Of a stretch of 39,053 nt of DNA, positions 25,106-37,700 are shown one piece after another. Below the pieces are notes generated by a model. It ran no database searches. It was not told the origin of the DNA and saw nothing but the letters and a program-made list of their open reading frames with translations. Position 1 is the stretch's first letter. Every line of letters begins with the position of its first letter. Made by a program: the position numbers and the translations under genes. The stretch is from a virus: IMG/VR virus record IMGVR_UViG_3300021185_002760, positions 1-39,053 of that record. One strand, given 5' to 3'.

Positions 25106-25707
25106 TAGGTATTACCCCCACTTAAACTTTGGACTCTTACAGTATAATCAATTTGTATTAATCTGTTAAGTGATTTTTGCACAGGATGGAAAATTACGTG
25201 TGTAAGCAATCGTCCTGATCCACTAGGTGAATATCCAACTAATCCTAGTTCGTCAAAAACAAACTGTTGTTCAGTATCAGCAGCAGTATCAAATGCATCT
25301 TGCCCATCTGGCTCGCCATAATCAAGTAATGCACTAACTACAATATCTGTATAATTTGTACCAGTCACGTGTCGTGTTTCAATTTTATTACGCTGCGGAT
25401 CAACGTTGTTAACAGAACGGTCGTCAACAACTTTTGAATATGTTTGGTTATACAAACTTGCATTTGTTCCTGTTGAGTTTGGTGTTAAGTATGTTATAAT
25501 ACCTGTTGGATCAACACTAGTACCTCCATTTCCAAACGCCATTTCGTAGATAAATCCTTCGCCGGCATTACCTAAACTTTCTGCAAGGCTGATACTCATA
25601 TTTTCATAATGAATAGCATTACGCTTGTTTATAAATACGTGTCCAGAATCTGGATTGTGTATTTTTATATGTCCTTCAATGTGTACACCACTTTGTTCAT
25701 TAATCAT
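25105..25707 (-). CDS. Virion structural protein (200 aa)
   Basis: 200 residues, beta-rich, without signal or membrane segment. Notable segments: IEGHIKIHNPDSG near the start, EMAFGNGGTSVDPTGIITY in the middle, and LLTHVIFHPVQKSLNRLIQIDYTVRV at the end. Proteins of this kind stand next to the fibre genes of T4-like marine phages; no more precise role is known to me. ATG at 25707 follows a late promoter and an AGGAACGGAAC ribosome region. The stop overlaps the next gene as TAATG. Confidence 0.72.
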   Translation of the reverse strand: MINEQSGVHIEGHIKIHNPDSGHVFINKRNAIHYENMSISLAESLGNAGEGFIYEMAFGNGGTSVDPTGIITYLTPNSTGTNASLYNQTYSKVVDDRSVNNVDPQRNKIETRHVTGTNYTDIVVSALLDYGEPDGQDAFDTAADTEQQFVFDELGLVGYSPSGSGRLLTHVIFHPVQKSLNRLIQIDYTVRVQSLSGGNT

Positions 25708-25731
25708 TGTTTTTGTTCCGTTCCTATAGTG

Positions 25732-25739
25732 TATTTATC
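25732..25739 (-). promoter_or_regulatory. T4-like late promoter, GATAAATA
   Basis: GATAAATA on the minus strand, 24 bases before the ATG of the 200-aa gene. The TAA inside the octamer (25735-25737) is the stop codon of the giant structural gene, so promoter and stop overlap. It should serve the 200-, 673- and 628-aa genes. Confidence 0.8.
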
Positions 25740-28700
25740 GTGGTAGCGATATTGTTTTGTCTGTTATAAATTTGCATATTTGATTTTCGCTATCTGCAAT
25801 TGTTTTGCCTTGTTCTGACCAAACTCTGCCTGTTTTTCTTACAACTTCAACTAAAGTTCCATCTGCAGGGGGATTAAGATAATCTGCAAGATAAATTGCT
25901 GTCACTGTAGCTTCACCAAATATAATGGTTTCCATTGTATATTCAGGTGCAATTGTAATATCGCCTTCTGGTGAGTCTTGATCTTTTGTAGGATCAAACG
26001 ATGTTATTACATCTTTGCGTAATTTTATACCGCCTAAATAAACATCAAATTCATTAACGCTAGTAGGTATCCAATCTAACAAGAATTGTTTTGTACTACT
26101 ATCACCTACATATTTTGTTTTATATATTTCATCTTTGTAAGGAATATTTTCTTCTATGCCTTGTCCGATTACTTTTGTATTCACAGCGTATGTTTCTTTA
26201 ATACCTGTGCCTAATGTACCTCTACGAATTTGACGTAGCTGGTTGTTGTCAACCGCAAAATACTCAATACGCTCTTTGTCAATATAAACTACACCCGGTA
26301 AACCAATTGCTCTGTTTGGAGATTGAATACCTGTTGCATCTTTTAATTGAATTGTTTGATCATAGTAATTTAATGGCTGCTGTAATTCATACTCGTTGTC
26401 TTTGTTAAGACGCTTGTAATGGAATCTATTGAGCATATCTTTAAATATTCTATATCCAAATTTTGGCTTACTAACAGGTGCTGCAAATTGTAGTACATCA
26501 ATTGTATCATTTGGATCAACCTTTTCATACATTTGAACTCCGTCTTTTTTATCTACAATCTTATAATCTTTTTGTGGTACAAGTATAATGCCATTTTTAA
26601 ACACCCAAACATAATTTGCACTTATTGCAGGTTTTTGTAATTTTACATATCCAGTACTCAACAAGTTTTTATCAATATATTCTTGTGTTCCTTCTGGTGC
26701 TTGGTTAGTATTCCAAACTACATCATAACTGTTTCTTTCAAGTTCATTTATATCGTGATTACTAAATGTATAGATATCTACTGTTTCCCAATCTTCAGGA
26801 GTTTCTAGTAAACAAAGAACATCTGTTTCTTGTAATCTAACTTCTTCAATTTCTAAATTCTGTGTGCTGTCGTCTCCTGCAATCATTGCAGGTGTAGAAT
26901 CAGTACTCTTTAAATCAAATAAATCTCTTACATAGCCTTGAAGTTCAATTATAGCATCATTTTCGCCGCTGTATTTAAAACTTTCAACTCTTGCATTTAC
27001 AACTGTACTATCGTCAGTTAGTGCAAATGCTACATCTGTACCTTGAGGAATTTGTGCAAGAGCACTACCTCCTTTGACAACTGCTATTGTATTAAAGAAG
27101 AAATATTCAGCATCTCTAATTATGAAAATTTCTAGTAAATCTCCTGGCAAACCGATATTATTGGATAGTATTTCTACACGGCCATTCAGTGGATCATAAT
27201 TCCATAATGTTTCTGCTAAGACTTCTCCATTTAGGTATATTACAACATCGCTACTATTCACTAGTGTTGTGTCTTCAAACTGCCAAGCATCGATATCATA
27301 ATCACGTTGTATAGTCATTATGTAAGATTTTCTATACCCTGGATTTAAGAATTTACTTCCTTTAGAACGCTGTACAAGTATGTTATGCGAGTATGGTTTT
27401 TTAACAAACGGTAAAGCAACATCATTATCAAATCTATGAACACGATTGTCGCCGTCTACAGTCATTGTTTTATCAATTACCATTTCGCTAAATTGATTTA
27501 TGTTTGCACTATAAACAGTATACCCAATTACAGTATTTGCACTTGGTGCAGTAGGAAATTCAATTACACCAAAACCAGCATCATTTGTATCATAACCATA
27601 CTGTGTGGCTGGTTCTTGTTTCACACCGTTTAGTGTGACAAATGTACTTTGTTCTGTTGTAAATCTAATAGGTAATTCAAAAGTTCTTGAATTACCTGTT
27701 GATATAATATTATCACTATCGATAATATCAACACCGTTAGTTCCTATACTTAAAATACTAAGATTCTTGCCAGCTTCTATTACTGTACTATCACCTAATG
27801 CAATGTATTTGTTTTCATAATCTACTACTAGGTCGCTGTTTGGAATTACCTCACCATCTATGGTCACTATAATTGTTTTTTCAGTCTGTGGAAATAAGTC
27901 AAAATTCCAGTTTAGTGTATTTCCGTCTGTAATATAATTCCTTACAGCAATAATACCCTGACCTTGGCTAACTCTATTATATATTGTCATATCTAATGTG
28001 TCAAGTACTTGTCCTGGAACTTGTTCTTCTGGACCTTTTGATGTTGTTTCTGTGACAAATCCATCGCCGTCAACAGTAATTTCTGCCGGATCGATACCAA
28101 GTGCCGAAGTATTTTCAAATGTACCGCCTCTTAAACTTACATCAAATGCTGTGCTTTCTGGAGTAAACGATCCGTCACTTGTGCTCTTACGCACTATAAC
28201 AACATCGTCCATTTGCGTTGTAATCACATCGCTATCTAAGAAAACATTCTTTGTAATACCATCACCTACAGGCGATACCATCTTAGCATTTGGATTTGTG
28301 CCAGGTAGAGGATAACTAGGATCATCTATTCTTACATTGTTTAAGTATACGTTATAAACAACTCCGGCTTCTAATTCTGTGGATAGACTTACAGTTTGTG
28401 TACTACCATCTAAAACAATAATTTCATCTTCGTTAGCAGTATCATATGAATCAAAGTCTACGCCAAAACCTTGTAGGTCCCAACCTAGGCTTTCACCAAA
28501 GTCAATACTATCCATTTGCACACCACTGTAATCAATGCCATCCATAAGTTGTGCTAAGTCTTTGCCTGGCATACCTGTAGTCGGATTGTAGAAGAAATTA
28601 ATTCTGTCTGCTGCTGTAAGTAAGTCTGTAGACTTTTTATAATTAATTACAACTTCTGCATTGTTTGCTGGTGCTGTTGTAAAAGAAATTTTACCTTTGT

Positions 28701-31700
28701 ATCTTTCAAAACTTCTTGTTTTATCAAGTTCATTTGACGAAGTGTAATCACTGATTAATTGTTCTACTCCGCCTACTGTAATAGTTAAATCAGCAGAACG
28801 AGTACTTAGAGGCCATTTTAAGTTAAAGTCTGTTGAGCCACCATTGCCTAAGAATGTTTCTGTTTCGTCTAATGTAGTAAACAAATAACTACCAGTCACT
28901 CTATCAAACTTCATACGCATGTGCGTATTACGCACAAGGTTATTTCCTATAATTGCATACACAATTGCTTCTCTACCGTCTTCATTTAAACTTCCGTTTA
29001 TTGTGACAGTAGGTGTGTTAAAGTATTTTGCACCTACAGTATCAACTTCGATAAAGTTAATAGTGTTGCCGCCTAAGTATGCCGATCCTTCTAATGTAGG
29101 ACCACCGCCGCCACTAACAGTGACGTTTGCAGTATTAGTATAGCCGCTGCCGCCGTCAAAAATAACAAATTCTTTTATTTCAAAGCCAACGTTGTCATAC
29201 CAATTACGATTAGGATATGTTAATACACTTGTAGGAACATTTACAAGTTGATTGTTAACAAACTGTATTGCCGATGGAACAACTTTGCCTAATTCTGAAT
29301 CATAACTAGGAGGTAAATCAAAGTCAGTGACATTTGTTTGAGTAGGATCTACTTTTTCATATGCACTTATATATTCACGAACCTTTGCACTAAATGGTTT
29401 TACTTCATTTATATACTCTTGATAATTAGGTAAGTTATCATTTTGATATGTTATTTTTTGTTGCAATTCTCCAACATTGTGTTTAGCAGTGACAAAGCTA
29501 GATTTGAATATCCAATCAACATCTACTTGCTCGCTTATTGCATAACGAACACTACTAAAGAAAAGTTTATTCCATTCTACTTCTAATTGATCAACAAATA
29601 AGTTTTCTTCAATTGCTTTAAGAATGATTTTAATTTCTTCACTTGGTTCTCTATCATAAAAACTTGTATCGTAAATTTGCTTGTCATAACCAACACTTTC
29701 ATTTTGATACAATTGGCTACTTAAACAAATTGTACCATTTTGCCTACCTATACTTTTGTAGTTTACAGTGTAGTCAACATTTTGTTGATTGTCAATTTTT
29801 TCTAGTAATAACCAACCACCAGTTCCGATTGTTTCAATTTTTACTACACTACCAATTCTATCTGGTGTTGCTTCTAGTGCATAAGCACCTGGTATAATAA
29901 AGTTGATTGCAGTTTCTGCATTGTAGCCTTCAGCATACCAATCTTTATAATCCCAATAAAGACTAACATCGTAGTCTTGTATTTGATTTCTAAACCATTC
30001 GCCTGTACTACTAATCCAATTGTATACTGCCCAGAACCCGCCAATGTCACTGTCGTTTTTAACAAGCACACTAAACGGACGTACAATCAACACTGTGTTA
30101 TCTAAATAATTTTTACCACTGTTTACTATTTCTACATCTACAATCTGACCTAAGTTGTTAATATAAGTTTTTAATTCAGCATCTGTACCTGTGCCTTCGA
30201 TTGTGACTGTAGGACCATGTCTTGTACTACCTGTGGTATAATTGCTATCAATATAGCCTCTACCCGAATTAGTAATTGAAACTTCTGTAATTCTGCCATC
30301 AACAATAGTAGGTGTAAGAACTGCTTGAGAAATTTTTGCAGTACCTATAAATCTTAATAAAGATTCACTGTCTATTTCTGTATCCCAAAGATTACTAAAC
30401 TTGCTAGGAGCTGGATCAGCTTGCAATAAAGGAGAAATATCAAATTCGTCAACAACCACATATTCGTTTAAGATTCCGTTTACTCTTTCGATTATTTGTT
30501 TTAGTGCTTCTTTTCTGTTTACAAACATACTTTGATTTGGTTCGTTTAAAATACCAAATCTTCTTGCAATACTAACTCTAGTATCAGGCAACTGAATATT
30601 TTGTTCGTTATAACCAACTAAACTATCTACCCACTTGGCAACAAGATCGCTGTTAGGTTTACTACTTGCCAACCCTTCAGTTAACAAATGATATTCACTA
30701 TGAATATTATCATCACGATCTTCAGTGGTATAATAATCAATATGTAATACAGTATCTTTGTCTTTAATTAAATTTCTTACATTGTGTAAGGCAAAGTTTT
30801 TACTATCAAACAAGTTTACAAATCTATATCCCTGACCTGCAGGATCTCTAATTAAGTTTTCAACATCTAACGCTGAAATTTTTCTACCGTATGTGTTAGG
30901 TAAAGTTGTTTTAGATTTTACCCAGAAATAATATCTAGATGCTGCTACACCTGTAATTGGATCATAAGAATTTTGTATTGTATATGTTTCGTCTCCGTAT
31001 AAACTTAAACCACTTATACCTTCTGATAAACCTTCAGTTGTATCGGCAATACTATCCCATTCGCTTGGTAAGTAGTTGCTTTCAACCCATTCATAAATGT
31101 CAACATCATATCCTGGAATTAACTGGTTCCAATTATTTGTTTTGTACTGGATATCTCCAGTGTATGGATTATACCACCTTACAGTAGTAAGATTCCACCA
31201 CAATTTTCCAACATAATTAGTTGACCATAAATCTTTATCACCTGTGTTAGTTGATCCTGTATTGTAAACTGCTGGATCATAATACAGTTTATAACTTAAT
31301 TCTTGTTCTGCTGGCCCAGCAATACGTCCTTGTATAGGATCAATATAATCTATATAACTAATTAGATCTTTAGTCTTAGTATCATATAGCCACACGCCTT
31401 TGATTTTGCTTAAATCTACAAAAGGATCTACACTGCTGTTTATAGTCCATGCAGTTTTGCCAATATCTGATCTATAATCTTGTATAATTCCTTTATTGTT
31501 TGTGCTATCTGCAAGTATATTTGTTAAGTCCTGTGCAGGCGCAACAACATACAAATGATTTCTATTTAGATATCCGTATGCATTTTTTGCTCCGGAGATG
31601 TCAGTACTTGAATATAATTTTTCTGAGTAGATTAATTTATTGCTTATATTTTCAAACATATAAACTTGGTTATTATCTTCTACAGTATCTACAATATTAG

Positions 31701-34700
31701 TAGCTGCATTATCAAATATTGTTTCTCCGTTGTCAAATTCTAATGCAAAATTAGTATCGCCGTTTTCACTTGTGACAGCAAGTCTGTTATCATCTAAAAC
31801 TACATAAACACCAAATCTATTGTTTTTCTCACCATCGGGTGCATATAATTGTTGATCTAATTCAAATTGCTGATTAGCTAGTTTATAAACATAAACTTTA
31901 CCATTTAAAATGCCTTTATCTTTTGAATTAGGAGCACCAATAGCAAGTTTGTTTCCTACACTATTTAAAGAAATACTATAACCAAAATATTCATCATCAA
32001 CTGGACCATCAATGTTTTGATCAAATACATATCTGTTGTTTTCTTTTCTGTAAATTGCAACTCTGTATTCGTCGCCGGCTAAAATACCAGATAGTGCAAT
32101 TACTTCGCCATTTGCACTTATATCATATGTGACACCAATATCTGTTGCTAATCCAAATCCGCTACTATCCTCGTTGTAAAGATCAGTAGTGCTAGTTAGA
32201 TCGCTAGTTATGTATCCAGTGTAATCTACAAATGTATCTAAAAGGTTCCAAGAATCTGTATCAAAAGTATTGCCTGCAAACACTGTTTGGTTAGCTTGAT
32301 ATAGTTCACCGTCGTAGTATACAATTTCATTCTCGATGTATTTTGCAATTGTTTGCCATTCGCCTCTATAACTAGGATCAATATTATATTCATATTCTTC
32401 TATATTATCGACACCGAGATTGTTAATAATATAAACTCTACCATTATCGGCTAAACTTCTTACATATAAACTATGATCAAAGTCACCTGGGCTAACTGCT
32501 TTTATACCAAGTCCAAACTTTTCATTTTCGCCAGGCGCACTACTGCATATAATATCTATTAGCTCAAAACTATTATCTATTAATTTTTTGTAAATGTATA
32601 CAACACCTTGATCGTTGTATCCCAGATTAGTTGCCGACGGATCTGCTGTAATCATGTTTACACGCTGCCAGTCCTGGCTTTCTAAATTAATTGTGCTACT
32701 TTCTACTGTCACAGTTCTTAAGGCCTGCCATAGCACACCTTTGCTGCTAACAATATCAGCTTGCTGGTATTCTTGTAAAGGATCTAATGCACCTTTGTAT
32801 CTTGATTTAACATTACTTGCAGTAGGAGCACCAACATACAAATATTGTCCGTTTGGTGTAATTGAAACACTGCTACCAAAATCACCTTTACTATGATATT
32901 GAGGCTGAGGCTGTAATGTTTGTTTAACTGTAAACGGAATAGCATCACTGCTTCTTGTATAAATGTAAACTCTACCGTCATCAATATCAGGTGTGCCAAC
33001 TGCCATTATAGTATTATTAAAACTTGCAGAAACACTTCTACCGTATTCGTTGCTGTTTTCCTCAGGTGCAGTAATATCTTGTAATTTATTGCGTATTACA
33101 TTTCTGTCATACACTGCACTTACGCCATCACCAATATCGTCTATCCAAATTCTATCGTTTGCATTTAAGTCATATGCTTGTAAAATTAAATTAGACTCTG
33201 ATGGCTCAGATACTCTACGTATACAGAATTCAGATACAATACCTAGTGTACTATCTTCTACATCTATAACACTTTCGCTAATAGGATTATCAGTTTCAAT
33301 TTCTATATTTGGCTGAGAAATTGTACCGTCTGTATTGTAAACAATATTTCTTTGCACATTAGTGACCAACCAAAACCCATTTACATCAGGATGTATATTG
33401 TTTACACCAATAACCGAATCTTCATCAAACTCAATAGGTTTGTTAAAATACATTTTAAAGCCAAGTTCTGTGCTTTCTACTTTTGTAATAGAAATATCAG
33501 ATATCATATGCCTATACATTGCCCAGGTATTTAAATCCTTTGTGACCCATACATAATTTCCAATATCAACTGAATCAATATCTACCGTTAAAATATCTTC
33601 AATTGTTTTTGCAAGGAAATTAATTTGATCTAATTTTACATATCCTGCTGTTTTAGTATATTCATTTACTGCATTTTGAGTTGGCAAAAATCCTGTGTCA
33701 TAATTTGCTGGAGCAATTAATACATCAGATTTTGGAAACTGGTAAACTAGATCGGTTCTTGTTTGATCTACTTGATTTACTAGCTGCATAGTTTGAGGTT
33801 CAATTCTAAATTGCTTTTCGTCTAATTTAAATTCAACTTCATCAAAACTTTTTAGTGCTCCGTATTGTCCAACACGTATTGCCCATTCTTCAAATAATTC
33901 AATACTATCTTTATTAGCACTGCCTAATTTATCAAACAATTTAGTTATACTATTTGCAGTACCTTTGTCTTGAATAAATCCTTGGTAGAATTTGTACTGA
34001 CTAACATCGTCTTGAATAATATTAGATAGATAACCACGTTTTTGATAACCGATTAAATGTTGTGCTAGTCGTTGTTGTTCTGCATCAAAGTTGTCAGTAT
34101 CTAAGTCGTAAAAATCTGCAAACTGATTTGCTCTATAGTCCCAGTTTGGCTGTAATTGATTTTCAGGCTTACTAGGCAAACGATTCCACAAATCAAAGTC
34201 AAAGTTTTCAGTACCGCTGTGTGTAAATTGTGCAGCATAATAGAATTCTTTAAACTTTATTAATTCGCCAACAGTGTAATCTTTATATGATTTCCATTCT
34301 GTAATACGTGCATCATCATATAAAAATCCTGGAATATTTAAACTACCGTTCCATTCGTCGGTTCTATAACCTACTACCTTTAAACGCTGCTGTCTATATC
34401 CGGTACTTAGACTATAAATTGTATCATTGAATACTGTAGTGTTGTCAATAAACACTACGTGTTCTTTTTGTATAAGTGGTAATTTTAATAAAAATATTCC
34501 ATCTTCAGTTGAAGTTAATTGGAAGTTATTAATATTATCTCTATATACATTAAAAAATGATCTATTTAATTTCTTACCGTTTTGATTTAAAATTTGATAG
34601 TTATAAAAGCTATCAAACACATCATCAACAACATAATATTCTTTTGAAAATAAAACATTATTTGCCGATGGACTTAGAGTTATAATACTACTAGATGCCC

Positions 34701-37700
34701 AATTTTGCGAAGTCCAGAACATAAATTCTTTTGCTGCTAATTTCCAGTTTTCTATAGCTTCGGTTTGTTTGTTAAAATAGTCAAACACAAATCCTTCGTC
34801 GATCATATGTTTTTCATAACCCAACAAGAAGTCTACAACACTTTGTATATCTACAAGTATAGTACCGTAATCTAATTGCGAAGGAGTATCTTTATAGCGT
34901 TTTCTAAATTTTGCATTAACTCCGCCTACTTCAGGAAGTTTAGGCAATTTAGTATATTTGGTATCATCAAACGTATCAGTAGATGTATGATTGACTTTTG
35001 TTCTATAATATACATCTTCAAATTCTACTATTTTTCCAGCTATATATGTTTTGTTTTCGCTCCATATAGCAAAACTTTCACTAATGCCGCCTACGTTAAT
35101 ATTTGGATCGTTAGATGATTCTATTGCTTCATAATATGAAAAATACGGCTGTGTTGTATCGTAGCCGCTAATTTTAAATCCTTTAGTAGTTTTTTCTACA
35201 ATCACACCACTGTATGTCACTACCTTTTGAGGTGCGCTGCTTCTAAATTCTAAGTTGTAATTTTCAAATGGTACAAAAACATTTCCTTGATTCAAAGGTG
35301 TTTTACTATCAAGAACTAATTTTAATTTTTCTTTATTTGCAAATCCTGCAAGTTTAAATCCTAATTTATTTTTGATATTTGTAATATCACTAATATATTT
35401 ACTGTAAGTAAATTCGTTATTTAAACTTACATATTCTGATACAAAGTTAATTAAACCGCTTGAAATGTTTCCATTTATTTTTGGAAATACAATGTCCTTT
35501 GTAGTGATTCTTTTATCCGTATCTGTATAGACATAATTACCTGCTTTGTCTCTGCTAATACGTGATCTATCATATCCTATACCAATAGTATGCGCTGGAC
35601 GTAATAAAATCATTGCAACTAATAATGCAAATGGATAATCACTACTGCGTCTCCATGCTGTTTCTTCTGGGGCATGATCTCCAAACTTGAAAGGAATATT
35701 TCTTTGCACCGCATAACTGAAATTTTGTACATAACCACTTTCAAGTGGAGATAGTAGTTGTCCGTTTTCGTTTACCGGTATGTGACTTAACAATTTACTT
35801 CTTACATACTTGCTTCGAATACTTACAGGTTTTCCTGGCTCTCTTACTGTGCCGTTTTTAATGTCTGTCCATAATATTAAATTATTACTTGTATAAGGAG
35901 CAGGGCCATAAACACTTTCCCACCATGTTGGTTGAGAACTAAATCCTAACATTTCCCATGGATGTGTATGCGGACGGTCTGTATCATATGCTTCAATATA
36001 TACACCTCTCCAAAATCCAGGAACATTTTGATTGTTTAGGTTTACAGTTTGACTATAATTATAAGTAAAACTTTCATCTAGTCTAACAAAACTGTTGTCA
36101 GTATAATCATTAATTTTTGCAACTTCTAGCCATTTTGTAAAATCAGTGATAGTAATATTATTAATGTCACTGTTTGACACTTTAGTGTCTCTACTTAACC
36201 CACCTACTACATCATGGATATCAAAAATGTCCGTGTCGTATGTAATCTTTAAGTTATTGTAAATTCTCTTTTCTAGCTCGAGAATCAAATCATCACGATA
36301 ATCGTCATACGCAACCATCATACTACCGTCATGTCCACGTATAACATTTAACGGTCCAGTACCTCGGATTTCATTACCGTTTTCATCGTATTGCACTTGG
36401 TATGTTGTATCTAAAAACTTTTCAGGCTTGTATGCAGGATATAATCCAATCTTTGTAGGTGTTGGAGGAATAAAACTTCCTTCAGTATTTGCATATTCTT
36501 GTATTTTAATAATGTCGCCATTGTTTAGGTCTTTTATAATACTAACAAACCCTGTGTCTGTAAATGTATAATCAGTATTATGTACAAGTTGCTCATCGTT
36601 AATATAAATGTAAACTGCTGTATTGCTAATTACATTTTTTTGAAATACTTTGCTTAATGCATATGTCTTTAATCTATTATCAAAGACTTCATATTCAATT
36701 TCAACACTGCCGCCAGTGCCGGCCATATCAGTGCTGTAAAAATTCATAGTTTGAACTTTATCTTCATTGAGTGTATTAAAAACATAATCAACGTGTTCTT
36801 TAGCTGTACCTTCGTAAAAATCATCAGTTGCTATTTGAATAAATTGTCTTTTGAATTTTTGATATTCATTAGATGCAAATCTAACAGCCTTGATAACATT
36901 AGCATCTTTAGATACTAGATTATACATTGCTAGATTAATAGGCCCACTATGTTGTACAAATTTTCTACCAAATCCTGCTACATCGCCTAAGTCTCTAAGA
37001 TTGCTCACACCTGGTTGTAAACCGTTGAATCCGTTGAGCTCACTAATCAGTCCTTCAACATGATCATTAACTTCGCCTAATGTAAATTCAGTAATATTAC
37101 TGTTTAACGGATTTCTTTCTAAATTATAAGGTACCTCATAATATCCGTTTGCATTTTTATCAGCGTTGCTGTGTGTTTTTACAACAACTATATCTTCAAA
37201 TTCTAAATCATCTGTAAAAACAATATTTTTAAAATGGTTGTTATTTGTTAGAACATAATCAACATCTGGTGTTTGAAACAAACTATTTACATACACTTTT
37301 ACTTTTAAGTCTTGTAAATCTGCACTGTTATTGTAAACATCTATAGGTAGATTATTTGTAAACTCTGTACCTGTAAATTTTCGTACTACAAACTGCTGAG
37401 ATTTAATTGTTGCTTTTTTCCATGCATTTACAAAGCTATCTTTTTCATTTGTGTATTTCTTTAAAAATAGTGTATCACTTGAAATTTTAACAAACTCATT
37501 GTCAACTTTGTAATTGTATTTTTTCTCCAATAATGAAAAATCAAAAACAATATCGCCAATGTTAACAAAGTTTTTGTATGTTAAAGGAAATCCAAGTTCT
37601 GGATCATTAGCGCCTTCGCCGACACGATAATTAAAAATTCTATTTCCTACAAATTCTGTACTATCGTAAACATTACTATCGCCAATACTATTTTCGTCTT

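Larger units (their letters stand above)
31560..33050 (-). other. FG-GAP-like beta-propeller region of the giant protein
   Basis: About residues 1985-2485 contain repeated blades of the form (F/Y)GxSVSxxxNGxxLxVGAP...GxVYIY: EYGRSVSASFNNTIMAVGTP, DFGSSVSITPNGQYLYVGAP, FGYSISLNSVGNKLAIGAP and several weaker copies. This is the integrin-alpha/FG-GAP pattern, usually of seven blades, used for adhesion. Two carbohydrate-binding-like modules interrupt it. Confidence 0.7.
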
